From a bacterium (lineage in GTDB: Bacteria; Bdellovibrionota_B; Oligoflexia; Oligoflexales; RGVZ01): DNA of 43,697 nt. Below, piece by piece: positions 18,134-28,151 of the stretch. Within the stretch, counting starts at the first letter, position 1; every line of letters starts with the position of its first letter. The notes under the pieces are model-generated. The model made no database searches. It was given only the letters and a program-made list of their open reading frames with translations, and was not told where the DNA came from. The position numbers were made by a program, and so were the translations under genes. The DNA is taken from assembly GCA_010029825.1 (NCBI GenBank), contig RGVZ01000018.1:1-43697 (forward strand), written 5' to 3'.

Positions 18134-20929
18134 ATGGCGTTGGGACAAGACGGTTTGGGCCGGTTTTCTTACGCGACCGGTGAAAATGCGGCCTATATCG
18201 AGGATATGTACGCAAGATACAAAAAAGATCCTGTGTCCGTCGACGAAGGTTGGCGCAAGTTTTTTGAGGGCGTGGAATTTGCCTCCGGTCCGGGTATTTC
18301 TGCTGGCGCTGGAGCGGGCTCGCACGACGAGGCCAAGGTTGAAGCCTGGATCAACGCGTTCCGGCGTCTTGGTCATCTCTCGGCAGACCTGAATCCCCTG
18401 GCTGAAAAGCCCGCCCTCCGGGATGACATGAAGGCGGAGGCTCACGGCCTTGACCATGTGAGCGATTCGGAAGTCTTTCACCCGGCCAATTTGCCTGGTT
18501 CGGATGCCATGACTTTTGGCGCGGTCCGCGACTTGATGGTCGCGACATACTGTGGAAGGATCGGCGCTGAATTCCGCGAGATCGACGATATCGACATGGT
18601 CCGGTGGTTCCAGGACAAGATGGAAACTTGCCGGAACCGGCCGCAATTCTCTCCAGATGTTCGCAAGCGTATCCTTCAGAAATTGATCGAAGCGGAAGGG
18701 TTTGAGCGATTCCTGCAGGCCCGTTATCTGGGCCAGAAGCGTTTCTCGCTGGAAGGTTGCGATGCGTTTGTCCCCTTGATGGATGTGATCATCCGTGACA
18801 GCGCAAATGCCGGTGTTGATGAGATCGCGATTGGCATGGCGCACCGTGGTCGCCTGAATACGCTGGTCAACATCATGGGCAAGAGCAAGGAGCTCATGCT
18901 GAAGGAGTTCGAGGGGACCGAGTTCCGCGCGCACGACATTGACGGGGACGTGAAGTATCACATGGGATTCGCGTCCGAAGTCCAGACCATCGATGGCAAG
19001 AAAGTCCGGATGTACTTGTCGCCAAATCCGAGTCACCTTGAGATCGTGAATCCGGTGGTTGAGGGATTTGTCCGCGCGCGTCAGCGCATGGTCGCGGGAA
19101 ATGACGCGTCGCGCATCCTGCCGGTCCTCGTGCATGGCGACGCCGCCTTCATGGGGCAGGGCGTTGTTGTCGAGACGCTCAACTTGTCACAACTTGACGC
19201 TTACAAGACCGGTGGCACGATTCATGTCATCACGAACAACCAGGTTGGATTCACCACTGACCCGAAGGACGCGCGTTCATGTACCTATGCGTCGGGTATC
19301 GCCAAGGTCGTCCGGGCGCCGGTCCTTCACGTGAACGCTGATGATCCTGAAGCAGTGATCTGGTGTGGAATGCTGGCCGTGGAGTTCCGCCAGAAATTCC
19401 AGCAAGACATCGTCATTGACTTGATCGGATATCGGCGCCATGGCCACAACGAGACGGATGAACCCGCGTTCACGCAGCCGGTCCTGTACCGCAAGATCGC
19501 CGCGCAACCGACCGTTTTGACGAAGTATGCCGCGGAGGTCACCGGCGCGGGCGTCGTTCAGCAAGCTGAATACGACGGGATGAGCGAAAGCTACAAATCT
19601 GCGATGCAGTCAGCCTTTGAGACGGTGCGCGCGGGTAAATTGCCGAAATCGGCCTACCCGTTGCCTCCTGAGTCGATGGCAAGATCCGTCAATCACGAAA
19701 TGGTGGACGACAACGAGTTCTGGAAGCCGGTAAAGACATCCGTTCCGGCCACCGCGATCCGCGATCTCGGGGCCAAGATGACCGCGGTGCCGGCTGGTTT
19801 CAATCCGCACCCAAAGATCGTTCGATTGCTGGAGACGCGGCGTAAGATGCTCGATGGCGCCGGTGCGGTGGACTGGGCCATGGGCGAGTTGTTGGCATTC
19901 GCCACTCTGGCGACAGAGGGTCATCATGTTCGACTTTCCGGTCAGGACTGTCAGCGCGGGACTTTCAGCAGCCGTCATGGTGTGATCCACGATGTCGAGA
20001 CCGGGAAACCCTTGAACCTGCTCGCGAACCTGTCCAAGGACGAGGCCGAAGTTGAACTCATCAATAGCCCCCTCAGCGAGGCGGGCGTGATGGGTTTCGA
20101 ATTCGGGTATTCCGTCGCCGATCCGGATGCCTTGGTCATCTGGGAGGCGCAGTTTGGGGACTTCTGCAACGGCGCGCAGATCATCATCGATCAGTTCCTG
20201 AGCGCGTCGGAGGCGAAGTGGAAACAAACCAGCGGTCTGGTCCTGATGTTGCCCCATGGCTACGAGGGCCAGGGACCTGAACACTCCAGCGCCCGCCCCG
20301 AAAGGTTTCTGCAGCTTTGCGGACACCTCAACATGCAAGTGGTCAACTTGACGACGCCAGCGCAGCATTTCCACGCGTTGCGGCGCCAGCTGGCCCGGAA
20401 GTTCCGCAAACCGCTGGTGATGATGACGCCGAAGAGCTTGCTGCGGCATCCGGCGGTGATCTCAACCATCGAGGAATTTGCCTCGGGTGAGTTCCGTGAG
20501 GTTATCGACGAATCCGGTTTGAAGCCGGCAGATGCCCGCAAGGCGTCTCGCCTGGTGCTCTGCACAGGTAAGGTCTTTTATGAACTCGCTGAAGCCCGCG
20601 CGAAAGCGACCGGTCCCGCAGCCGGCGTGCCGGTGATTCGCATCGAGCAGTTGGCGCCATTCCCGGATGCTGCTGTTCGCAAGGTTCTGGCGAATTACAA
20701 GGACGTAAAGCAAGTTGTCTGGGTTCAGGAAGAACCCCAGAACATGGGCGCCTGGAATTTCGTTCGTCCGTTGTTGCAGGATCTCGTCAGCGAAATTTAC
20801 GGGGCATCCGCGAAGCTCGAATATGTCGGTCGCAAGAGTTCCGGCACGACAGCCGAGGGATCGTCCAAGGCGCATGTGGCCGAGCAGGCGCGGATCCTTG
20901 AGGCGGCCCTGGGTGCCGAGAGGAAGTAA
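18134..20929 (+). CDS. sucA: 2-oxoglutarate dehydrogenase E1
   Basis: GMAHRGRLNTLVNIMGK, HGDAAFMGQGVVVETLNLSQLDAYKTGGTIHVITNNQVGFTTDP, GYRRHGHNETDEP, LPHGYEGQGPEHSSARPERFLQLC. Confidence 0.97.
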   Translation: MALGQDGLGRFSYATGENAAYIEDMYARYKKDPVSVDEGWRKFFEGVEFASGPGISAGAGAGSHDEAKVEAWINAFRRLGHLSADLNPLAEKPALRDDMKAEAHGLDHVSDSEVFHPANLPGSDAMTFGAVRDLMVATYCGRIGAEFREIDDIDMVRWFQDKMETCRNRPQFSPDVRKRILQKLIEAEGFERFLQARYLGQKRFSLEGCDAFVPLMDVIIRDSANAGVDEIAIGMAHRGRLNTLVNIMGKSKELMLKEFEGTEFRAHDIDGDVKYHMGFASEVQTIDGKKVRMYLSPNPSHLEIVNPVVEGFVRARQRMVAGNDASRILPVLVHGDAAFMGQGVVVETLNLSQLDAYKTGGTIHVITNNQVGFTTDPKDARSCTYASGIAKVVRAPVLHVNADDPEAVIWCGMLAVEFRQKFQQDIVIDLIGYRRHGHNETDEPAFTQPVLYRKIAAQPTVLTKYAAEVTGAGVVQQAEYDGMSESYKSAMQSAFETVRAGKLPKSAYPLPPESMARSVNHEMVDDNEFWKPVKTSVPATAIRDLGAKMTAVPAGFNPHPKIVRLLETRRKMLDGAGAVDWAMGELLAFATLATEGHHVRLSGQDCQRGTFSSRHGVIHDVETGKPLNLLANLSKDEAEVELINSPLSEAGVMGFEFGYSVADPDALVIWEAQFGDFCNGAQIIIDQFLSASEAKWKQTSGLVLMLPHGYEGQGPEHSSARPERFLQLCGHLNMQVVNLTTPAQHFHALRRQLARKFRKPLVMMTPKSLLRHPAVISTIEEFASGEFREVIDESGLKPADARKASRLVLCTGKVFYELAEARAKATGPAAGVPVIRIEQLAPFPDAAVRKVLANYKDVKQVVWVQEEPQNMGAWNFVRPLLQDLVSEIYGASAKLEYVGRKSSGTTAEGSSKAHVAEQARILEAALGAERK

Positions 20930-20932
20930 CCG

Positions 20933-21715
20933 ATGCCGCGTTTCGTTTTGGCTGCACCGGTAGTTCTGATCGCCATTTTTGTCGCGTGTGTGACAACGCC
21001 GGTCACCAACCGGCAGGCCCTGAACCTGGTGTCGGACGCGCAAATGAATCAACTGGGATTGCAGGCGTGGCATGAGGTGATCGCGAAGGAAAAAATTTCG
21101 CGCGATCCGAGGTTGAGCGAAATTGTCTCCCGGGTTGGTCGCCGTATCGCGGCAGCGAGTGGGCAGAATTACGATTGGGAATTCGTCGTCATCGATTCTC
21201 CGAAAACGGTGAATGCTTTTTGTCTTCCTGGCGGCAAGATCGCTGTGTACACAGGCATCTTGCCAGTGGCGCAGAATGAAGCCGCATTGGCAGCTGTCCT
21301 GGGGCACGAAGTCGCTCACGCGACCGCTCGCCATGGGGCGGAGCGCATGAGCCAAGGGCTCGTCGCACAATTTGGCATGCAAGTTGTCGATCAGGCGATG
21401 AAGGATTCGAAATACCGTGGCCTTGCGGTGGGCGCCCTTGGTGTCGGCGCCCAGTTCGGTGTCCTGCTTCCGTACAGCCGACTGCACGAGGCAGAGGCCG
21501 ACAAAATCGGTCTGTTATACATGGCCAAGGCAGGTTACGACCCGGTCGAGGCGCCAGCACTGTGGCTTCGGATGGCTGGCACGGGGCAGCGTGTCCCTGA
21601 ATTCATTTCGACTCATCCAGATCCGCTCAAGCGTGCGGAACAACTGGAGAAATCGATTCCTGATGTTTTGCCAGCCTGGTCCGCGAGTGAGCGTCAGCCA
21701 ACACGAGCCATCTAA
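20933..21715 (+). CDS. M48-family metallopeptidase, probable lipoprotein
   Basis: GHEVAHATARHGAERM (HExxH) and RLHEAEADKIGLLYMAKAGYDP; N-terminal hydrophobic segment with lipobox-like FVAC. Confidence 0.92.
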   Translation: MPRFVLAAPVVLIAIFVACVTTPVTNRQALNLVSDAQMNQLGLQAWHEVIAKEKISRDPRLSEIVSRVGRRIAAASGQNYDWEFVVIDSPKTVNAFCLPGGKIAVYTGILPVAQNEAALAAVLGHEVAHATARHGAERMSQGLVAQFGMQVVDQAMKDSKYRGLAVGALGVGAQFGVLLPYSRLHEAEADKIGLLYMAKAGYDPVEAPALWLRMAGTGQRVPEFISTHPDPLKRAEQLEKSIPDVLPAWSASERQPTRAI

Positions 21716-21823
21716 GCCGCTAACTTTCCATTAAATGTTTCCGGTCTTCCGCCGATTCCCAGAATAGTGGGAAGCGTCGACCCGGCAGGATCGCCGGCTT
21801 GGATTGAACCGGTAACAGGTGCC

Positions 21824-23512
21824 ATGAGCTCAACAACGCGCTTCGGATGGTCGTTCATCATTGCCGCTGGCGTTTGTATAGCCGGTTGCAAGTCGACATA
21901 TTCAAGAACCTCGGGGCTTGAGTCGGTCGAACAATCCGGCACCATGGCGAACCATGTGAAGTCCGTCCTTGAAAGGCCATTCGGCCGGTATCTTGGTTTC
22001 CTTCGCATATCAGACGAATCGAAGATGGCAATTGTGATGGACGTTGTGCCAGAGACTTCCGCGGCACACTCCGGCTCGATGCGCGCGATCATGCGCGTGC
22101 ACCTCGGGGGCTTTGGATCTTCTGAGTTTACCTCATTTTACTTCCCGCGGATTGAGTCCGGATTTGATGGCTCCTTGAGTTTCTTTGGACCCGATGAAGG
22201 TAGTCAGGCTGTCAATCTGGACGGTGGCCGGATCGTCGATGGTCGTTTTTCCGCACGCCTCTCATATTCCAGCGGCGAGACATCAAGGACCGGATACGTG
22301 GAAGCTCGCTTGTACGGGCCCGGCGACGCGGTAATCGATGACATTCTGTCGATTGGAGGGAAAGTTCCTGCGATTGGACCATTGTCGGGTGAATATACGG
22401 CTTTTTGCGATGGTCATCAGTCTGTGTTGCAGCTTGAATTCAGCCGGTGGCACCGCCCTTCACCGGACACGAAAACTGGTTTTCTGCCCGGAGCCGTCCT
22501 GACCGGGCGTCTTGGAGTCGTTGCCCGCGACAACTGTCCAGACGATTCCTCTCGATGCGTGCAAAAGATCTTTCGCGCAGGCACTTTTGATCCATTCACC
22601 GGCCAGCTCGCCCTGCGTTCGTCGACAGGTGAGACGATGTGTCATGTCAGCGGTGGCGCGGTGAATTGCGATTCCTGCAGCTATTCCCGCGTCCGGCCTC
22701 TGCTCGGCAAGGATTCTGATCGTCCGGCGACTTACGCCCGGGCAGACGTGACCGTTTTTGACACTGGCTCTGGTGTTGACCTTGAGCGGCAACCGGCAAC
22801 GATGTCCGGCAGCTTTTACGGCTACCTGCATCATGAGAGCACCAACACATACCAGGCTGCATCACTGAATTTGACCTTCGAAGCCGCAACGGCGACATAC
22901 TCCGCGGTTGCGGCCCTGTACTTCGGCCCGGCCAGCGGTAATGAGTTTGTCGCCTACCGGTTGGATCCGGTTCCTGCCCGCCTCTTGGCTGGTCCAGTCT
23001 TGCTGGACGGACCGGGGGAGACCTTTCTCATTTTGACTTCCATGGGTGAAAAAGGGTTGGCTGGAATTTGGTACTCGAAGACGCACGGTCATATCGGAAC
23101 TGTCAGTATGGTCAAGGACAGTATTCCCCCCCTCATGGCAGATGAGAAGTTGCTCATGCCAAGGCTCGGTGGCGGTTATTCTGGAGAGCAGTGGCAGCTC
23201 GACATAAAAGTGGCCTCAAATGTCTCGGAACGTGATGAGGACTTTTATCCTCTGCGCATGTTCGGAGACGCGCGCGAACGGGCCGAGGTCAAGAAGCGTC
23301 GTCTGATTCAGGATGGTACATTTGACTTTTACACAGGCGTAGTCGCTCTGAGGCTGGATGACGGGCGCATCATCGTCGGCAAGGTCTCTGAACCGGGGCT
23401 CGAATTGTTCTGGCCGCCATGGCCAAGTCTTGGCCCGGTGCTCAATACGCAGTTGGTTCAGTCGTTTTTCCGTGTTGACTCCGCGGAACGTAAATTCACG
23501 GCGCGTAAATGA
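21824..23512 (+). CDS. Hypothetical lipoprotein with internal repeats
   Basis: Start MSSTTRFGWSFIIAAGVCIAGC (lipobox IAGC); repeated motif GTFDPFTGQLALR / GTFDFYTGVVALR. Confidence 0.75.
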   Translation: MSSTTRFGWSFIIAAGVCIAGCKSTYSRTSGLESVEQSGTMANHVKSVLERPFGRYLGFLRISDESKMAIVMDVVPETSAAHSGSMRAIMRVHLGGFGSSEFTSFYFPRIESGFDGSLSFFGPDEGSQAVNLDGGRIVDGRFSARLSYSSGETSRTGYVEARLYGPGDAVIDDILSIGGKVPAIGPLSGEYTAFCDGHQSVLQLEFSRWHRPSPDTKTGFLPGAVLTGRLGVVARDNCPDDSSRCVQKIFRAGTFDPFTGQLALRSSTGETMCHVSGGAVNCDSCSYSRVRPLLGKDSDRPATYARADVTVFDTGSGVDLERQPATMSGSFYGYLHHESTNTYQAASLNLTFEAATATYSAVAALYFGPASGNEFVAYRLDPVPARLLAGPVLLDGPGETFLILTSMGEKGLAGIWYSKTHGHIGTVSMVKDSIPPLMADEKLLMPRLGGGYSGEQWQLDIKVASNVSERDEDFYPLRMFGDARERAEVKKRRLIQDGTFDFYTGVVALRLDDGRIIVGKVSEPGLELFWPPWPSLGPVLNTQLVQSFFRVDSAERKFTARK

Positions 23513-24657
23513 ATCGTTCCTCGGTTGCCATTTCCGGCGCTGTTGCGATCCTGTTCTTGTCAGGAGGTTGCGGAGGTTGTGTGACTGCCAGGTATCAAGG
23601 TTCGAAATCCGACCACTTTGATGGAATGCGTTTTTTCAATCCGGACAACGCCGCGGAGAGAACATTCGCGGAGTTTCTGAAATGGCAATTCACCCGCCAG
23701 ACCAAGGACTGGCCTGAGGATCCATCAGCCTACGGAAAGCCGCTGCCACCGGACGCGATTGTCCCGGCGTCGTTTGACGGCGCGAGAGATTTCGCAAAAG
23801 TTACTTTCATCAACCATGCGACTGTCTTGATCGAATCACCAGGTTTGAACCTGCTGACCGATCCCGTCTGGTCCGAGCGCGTATCTCCGGTTTCATGGGC
23901 CGGACCCCGACGTTTTCGCCCAGCCGGGATTCCGTTCGATGGCCTGCCACGGATTGACGTCGTGATGATCAGTCACAACCATTACGATCACATGGACCTG
24001 CCGACAATCAGCCGCCTTGAGGCCTCCTTCAAGCCGCTATTTCTTGTGGCCCTTGGCGACAGGGACCTGGTCAGGAGCGCTGGCGTTCCGGCAGACAGGA
24101 TCGTTGAAAATGATTGGTGGGACAGACGGTTGGTCCAGGTCCGTGGTCCCGGGGATCCGGTGGAGGTGCACTTTGTCCCTGCGCAACACTGGTCAAGCCG
24201 GACAAGTTTTGACCGGAACCTGAGCCTTTGGGGCGGTTTTTTCATCAGATGGACCAGGGGATCCATCTATTACTCAGGTGATACGGGATTTGGGGGGCAC
24301 TTCAAAGCCATTCGCGAGAGGATCGGTTCTCCCGATCTGGCAATCTTGCCGATTGGCGCCTACGAGCCTCGCTGGTTCATGCGAGAGCAGCACATGAACC
24401 CCGACGACGCCGTGAAGGCGCATCTTGAGCTTCGCGCGACGGCTTCACTCGGTGTCCATTGGGGAACGTTCCAGCTGACCGATGAAGGTTATGAGGACCC
24501 AGTGCGTGAACTGACCACGGCATTGAAGTCCCGGAATGTGTCCGCCGACCGTTTTTTTGTTTTGCGCGAGGGTGCCTCGACAGGGGTGATGTCCCGCCAG
24601 TCAACGCATGACGCGCGGGCGGCCCTCGGAGCGGGTGTCGGAGACCCCGGTCCGTGA
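23509..24657 (+). CDS. MBL-fold metallohydrolase (NAPE-PLD / UlaG-like), secreted
   Basis: ATGA overlap with upstream gene; HATVLIESPGLNLLTDPVWSERVSP, ISHNHYDHMDLPT, YSGDTGFGGHF. Confidence 0.92.
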   Translation: MNRSSVAISGAVAILFLSGGCGGCVTARYQGSKSDHFDGMRFFNPDNAAERTFAEFLKWQFTRQTKDWPEDPSAYGKPLPPDAIVPASFDGARDFAKVTFINHATVLIESPGLNLLTDPVWSERVSPVSWAGPRRFRPAGIPFDGLPRIDVVMISHNHYDHMDLPTISRLEASFKPLFLVALGDRDLVRSAGVPADRIVENDWWDRRLVQVRGPGDPVEVHFVPAQHWSSRTSFDRNLSLWGGFFIRWTRGSIYYSGDTGFGGHFKAIRERIGSPDLAILPIGAYEPRWFMREQHMNPDDAVKAHLELRATASLGVHWGTFQLTDEGYEDPVRELTTALKSRNVSADRFFVLREGASTGVMSRQSTHDARAALGAGVGDPGP

Positions 24658-26418
24658 AACCGGCCCCGAACGTGTGCTCTCTGTAAAAATCGCCTGGACG
24701 TCACCAATTCTTTCGGTTGGCTCAATAACATGACCCATGGAAGCCAGTTCCCTCACGGTGGACTCCGGAGCCCATTTTGTCTCAACGAAGAGTTTGTCCG
24801 GGATCCATTGGTGGTGGATCCGCGGGGCGTGCACGGCGTCAGCCGGAGACATTTTCAGCGCCAGGTGATTGAAGATCGTTTGCAGGGTTGCTGATATGAT
24901 CCGCGGCCCGCCGGGCGATCCGGCGATCATCCGGATCTTTCCCGCTGAGTCAAAGACAAAGGTCGGTGTCATGGAAGACAACGGTGTTTTCCCTGGCGCT
25001 ACGGCATTCGCTGCATTGCCGGTCAGGCCAAAGGCGTTTGGTTGGGAATCCGTCCGGGCAAAATCATCCATCTCGTCATTGAGCACAACACCAGTCCCCT
25101 CGGCGACCATGCATGATCCAAATGTGAAATTCACCGTCTGTGTCGTAGCGACGGCGTTGCCATCTGGATCGAGAACTGAAATGTGGGTGGTCGAATCAGA
25201 TTCATGGAGCACTGAGGCGTTCTTGATATCAAGGAAGTTCGATGGGGTTGCCTTCCGTGGATCAATGCTCTTGCGCCATTTGTCCGCAAGTTCAAATCCA
25301 ATCAGACGATTGACGGGGACATCCACAAAGTCCGGGTCACCCATGAAAGTCGCCCGGTCCGCGAACGCACGACGCATGGCTTCAGCCATCAGGTGCCAAT
25401 GCGTTGATGAGGCAAATCCGGATCTGACAATGGATTCTTGATCGTTGCGAAGGATGTTCAGGATCTCGATCGCGTGAATCCCGCCACTTGACGGTGGAGG
25501 CATCGAGACCACCTTTTGCCCGGCGAATTGCCCCGAGACAGGCAGACGTTTCATGACCCGGTAGTTGAGCAGATCAGACTCCTGCAACAAGCCTCCGGCC
25601 TTGCCGACCGACGAGACAATCAGGCGAGCGGTCTGTCCGTTCTTGAATTCCGTTGCCCCGTGCATCGCCACACGCGTGAGAGTTGCCGCCAGGTCTGTTT
25701 GGACCAGGGACTCGCCGAGGCGCAAGGGACGACCTTCCCGGAAAAAGATTCGCGTTGAGGCAGGATACTTGATCAGAACCCCGGCACGGTCGTGAAGTGC
25801 CGTCGCAAGTTGTGGATAAACTGAAAACCCTTCGCGGGCAATGCGGATGGCGGGTTGAAGAACTTCCTTCCAACTTAGCTTTCCGGCCTTCCTGTGGACT
25901 TCGGCGAGACCGGAAACGAGTCCTGGCGTCGCTATGGAAAGTGGCCCATCGACAGTGGCGGAGGCGGGCAAGCCCCGGTATTTTTCCGTGGTTGCGCGCG
26001 AGGGTGCGCGTTCCCTGAAGTCGAAGGCTTCGGTATGGCCGTCAAGCGCGTTGTGAGAAAGAAGGAATCCGCCTCCCCCAATTCCGGTCGACTGGGGGCG
26101 TACGACCGAAATCACGAAGGAGGCAGCGACTGCCGCGTCAATCGCGTTGCCTCCCGCCTCCATCATCGCGATTCCGGCGTCGGAAGCCAGCGGATGTGCC
26201 GCGACAACGATTCCTTTCCTCGCGTCTGTCGTGGACGCAACCCGGGACTCGCGGGTTCCTTCGTCAGGCAAGAAAAAACGAGTCGATCCGGAGACGAGCC
26301 AGTTCGAAGGATTGGTCAAACTGGCGCATCCCGCAAACATGGAAAGACAGACCGCCACAGCCGCGAATCCGTGCGCCGCGACTGGTCTGCGGTAACATTT
26401 TCGCGAAATGACAGGCAT
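24601..26418 (-). CDS. ggt: Gamma-glutamyltransferase
   Basis: MEAGGNAIDAAVAASFVISVVRPQSTGIGGGGFLL; STTHISVLDPDGNAVATTQTVNFTFGSCMVAEGTGVVLNDEMDDF; LSSMTPTFVFD. Confidence 0.95.
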   Translation of the reverse strand: MPVISRKCYRRPVAAHGFAAVAVCLSMFAGCASLTNPSNWLVSGSTRFFLPDEGTRESRVASTTDARKGIVVAAHPLASDAGIAMMEAGGNAIDAAVAASFVISVVRPQSTGIGGGGFLLSHNALDGHTEAFDFRERAPSRATTEKYRGLPASATVDGPLSIATPGLVSGLAEVHRKAGKLSWKEVLQPAIRIAREGFSVYPQLATALHDRAGVLIKYPASTRIFFREGRPLRLGESLVQTDLAATLTRVAMHGATEFKNGQTARLIVSSVGKAGGLLQESDLLNYRVMKRLPVSGQFAGQKVVSMPPPSSGGIHAIEILNILRNDQESIVRSGFASSTHWHLMAEAMRRAFADRATFMGDPDFVDVPVNRLIGFELADKWRKSIDPRKATPSNFLDIKNASVLHESDSTTHISVLDPDGNAVATTQTVNFTFGSCMVAEGTGVVLNDEMDDFARTDSQPNAFGLTGNAANAVAPGKTPLSSMTPTFVFDSAGKIRMIAGSPGGPRIISATLQTIFNHLALKMSPADAVHAPRIHHQWIPDKLFVETKWAPESTVRELASMGHVIEPTERIGDVQAIFTESTRSGPVSRTGVSDTRSEGRPRVMR

Positions 26419-26436
26419 CAGTACCCGGGACTAATT

Positions 26437-26805
26437 TCAATTGACCTTGAGGGTAGCTGGTACATGAGCGGGATGCAGGTGGCAGGCGACCTTGAGATCT
26501 TCGCTTTTCCGGGGCGTCATCGCGAAAGTCCTGGTTTCTCCTGCTCCAATCGTCTGCGGCTCGATGTAACCGGCGATCGTGAAACCGTGCGGTTCCTGAA
26601 GGGAATTGTGGACTTTCAGTTCAACCAGTTTGCCGGATTCAATCTTGATCTCAGCTGGTGCCCATATCTTCTTGCCATTCTCCAATTTGGCTTCAAAGGA
26701 GATGACCTTGGTCGCGGTCTTGGCAAGGGCGCCCGTTGAAGTGAAAGCAAGCATTCCGAATACGAGGACTCGCGCGAAAATCTTGACAGTTACAGGAATG
26801 AACAT
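26437..26805 (-). CDS. Periplasmic cupredoxin-domain protein
   Basis: Start MFIPVTVKIFARVLVFGMLAFTSTGALA signal peptide; VHNSLQEPHGF ... VACHLHPAHVPATLKVN copper-ligand pattern. Confidence 0.8.
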   Translation of the reverse strand: MFIPVTVKIFARVLVFGMLAFTSTGALAKTATKVISFEAKLENGKKIWAPAEIKIESGKLVELKVHNSLQEPHGFTIAGYIEPQTIGAGETRTFAMTPRKSEDLKVACHLHPAHVPATLKVN

Positions 26806-26909
26806 GGTGCCTCCTTCATGGTACCCGGCCATGCGTTTTCCGGGCAGAGCTGTTTCGTGGTAAAATGTTGAACTCAGATACTGGAACAAACCATATCAGG
26901 AATGATCGG

Positions 26910-27779
26910 ATGCTTTCAATGCCAGGTCGCGCGGACTGTTTCCGAAACCTGTTTGATGTGACCATGCCGGTCATTGGCATGATTCACCTGCCTGCATTGC
27001 CCGGATCGCCGCATTGTGACATGAGCGGTGGGTTCGAGAAGGCATGGTCGCGTATTCAATCTTCAGTCGTGGCGGACGCCAAGGCCCTCGCGGCTGGCGG
27101 CGTGGATGGGATCATGATTGAGAACTTCGGGGATGTGCCGTTTTTTCCGGGAACCAACCCGCCTCAAGTTCTCTCTTTGATGACTTCAATCGCCGCGATG
27201 ATCCGTGTGGAGACCGGCAAGAGAATCGGGATCAACGTACTCAGGAATGACGGTATTTCGGCACTGGCGATCGCGCTGGCGGCCGGGGCGGGTTTTGTTC
27301 GCGTGAACGTGTTGTCTGGTGCCCGGGTAACAGACCAGGGTGTGATACAGGGCGCGGCTCATGAGATCATGCGCTACCGCCAGCAGATCGGGGCCGGGCA
27401 TATCGCGGTCCTCGCGGATGTTCAGGTCAAACATTCGACACCGCTCGGAGCGCAGGCTCCGCTGGCTCAGGACGTCGATGACTTGTGCAAGCGAGCCGTG
27501 GCTGACGGGGTCATTGTCAGCGGCAGTGGAACTGGCAAGGCGGTTGACCTTGAATCCCTGCGCGCGACGAAGGCCGCTGCGGGAGATCATCCAGTGCTGG
27601 TCGGCAGCGGGGCAGCCATCGACAACATCGACGCAATCTGTCGTCATGCGGACGGATTGATTGTTGGTACGGCATTCAAGCGCGGCGGATCCGTAGCGGC
27701 TCCGGTCGAGGTGTCGCGGGTTGCGGCGTTCATGTCCGCTGTAGCGGACATCCGTTTGCGGCTTGGCCGCAACGCATGA
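26910..27779 (+). CDS. BtpA/SgcQ family protein
   Basis: VIGMIHLPALPGSP, GGVDGIMIENFGDVPF, GINVLRNDGISALAIALAAGAGFVRVNVLSGARVTDQGVIQGAAHEIMRYR, VGSGAAIDNI. Confidence 0.9.
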   Translation: MLSMPGRADCFRNLFDVTMPVIGMIHLPALPGSPHCDMSGGFEKAWSRIQSSVVADAKALAAGGVDGIMIENFGDVPFFPGTNPPQVLSLMTSIAAMIRVETGKRIGINVLRNDGISALAIALAAGAGFVRVNVLSGARVTDQGVIQGAAHEIMRYRQQIGAGHIAVLADVQVKHSTPLGAQAPLAQDVDDLCKRAVADGVIVSGSGTGKAVDLESLRATKAAAGDHPVLVGSGAAIDNIDAICRHADGLIVGTAFKRGGSVAAPVEVSRVAAFMSAVADIRLRLGRNA

Positions 27780-27819
27780 GGCCAAACTTCTGCTTGATCA
27801 AAAGCCGGGGAGGGTATCC

Positions 27820-28071
27820 ATGGGTTCAGCATCAAAGAGAAGCGCTCGTATTGTCGAGGCTATCGTTATACTTTGCGTGGCCGCCACAGCTGCGCTGGCC
27901 GGTTGGCGCATCGTCGAGAGCAAATATTCGGGGCAAATCGCCAACGCCAACTCTGGAGTCGCGAGCGAATGCCGTGAAGCTGAACGGTATTGTTCGACCC
28001 AGTGCGTTGCCAAGGCCGATGAATGCGTCGAATCATGCATGTCGGAATTTGCCTGCTCCATGAATCTTTGA
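27820..28071 (+). CDS. Small membrane-anchored Cys-rich protein
   Basis: Start MGSASKRSARIVEAIVILCVAATAALAGW (one TM/signal anchor), then six Cys: CREAERYCSTQCVAKADECVESCMSEFAC. Confidence 0.6.
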   Translation: MGSASKRSARIVEAIVILCVAATAALAGWRIVESKYSGQIANANSGVASECREAERYCSTQCVAKADECVESCMSEFACSMNL

Positions 28072-28117
28072 TCGCCCGCAACACATCGAAAATAATACAA
28101 AAAATCAATAAATTCCT

Positions 28118-28151
28118 GGCTTTATCAATTTCCGGTAAAGCCAATTTTTTT
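28118..28151 (+). terminator. Terminator-like hairpin (possible leader attenuator)
   Basis: GGCTTTA (28118-28124) / TAAAGCC (28136-28142), 11-nt loop, followed by AA and T7. Confidence 0.65.

Noticed and set aside
20462-21487. 341-aa minus-strand ORF
   Set aside because: Antisense to sucA and the M48 peptidase; composition consistent with a shadow ORF.
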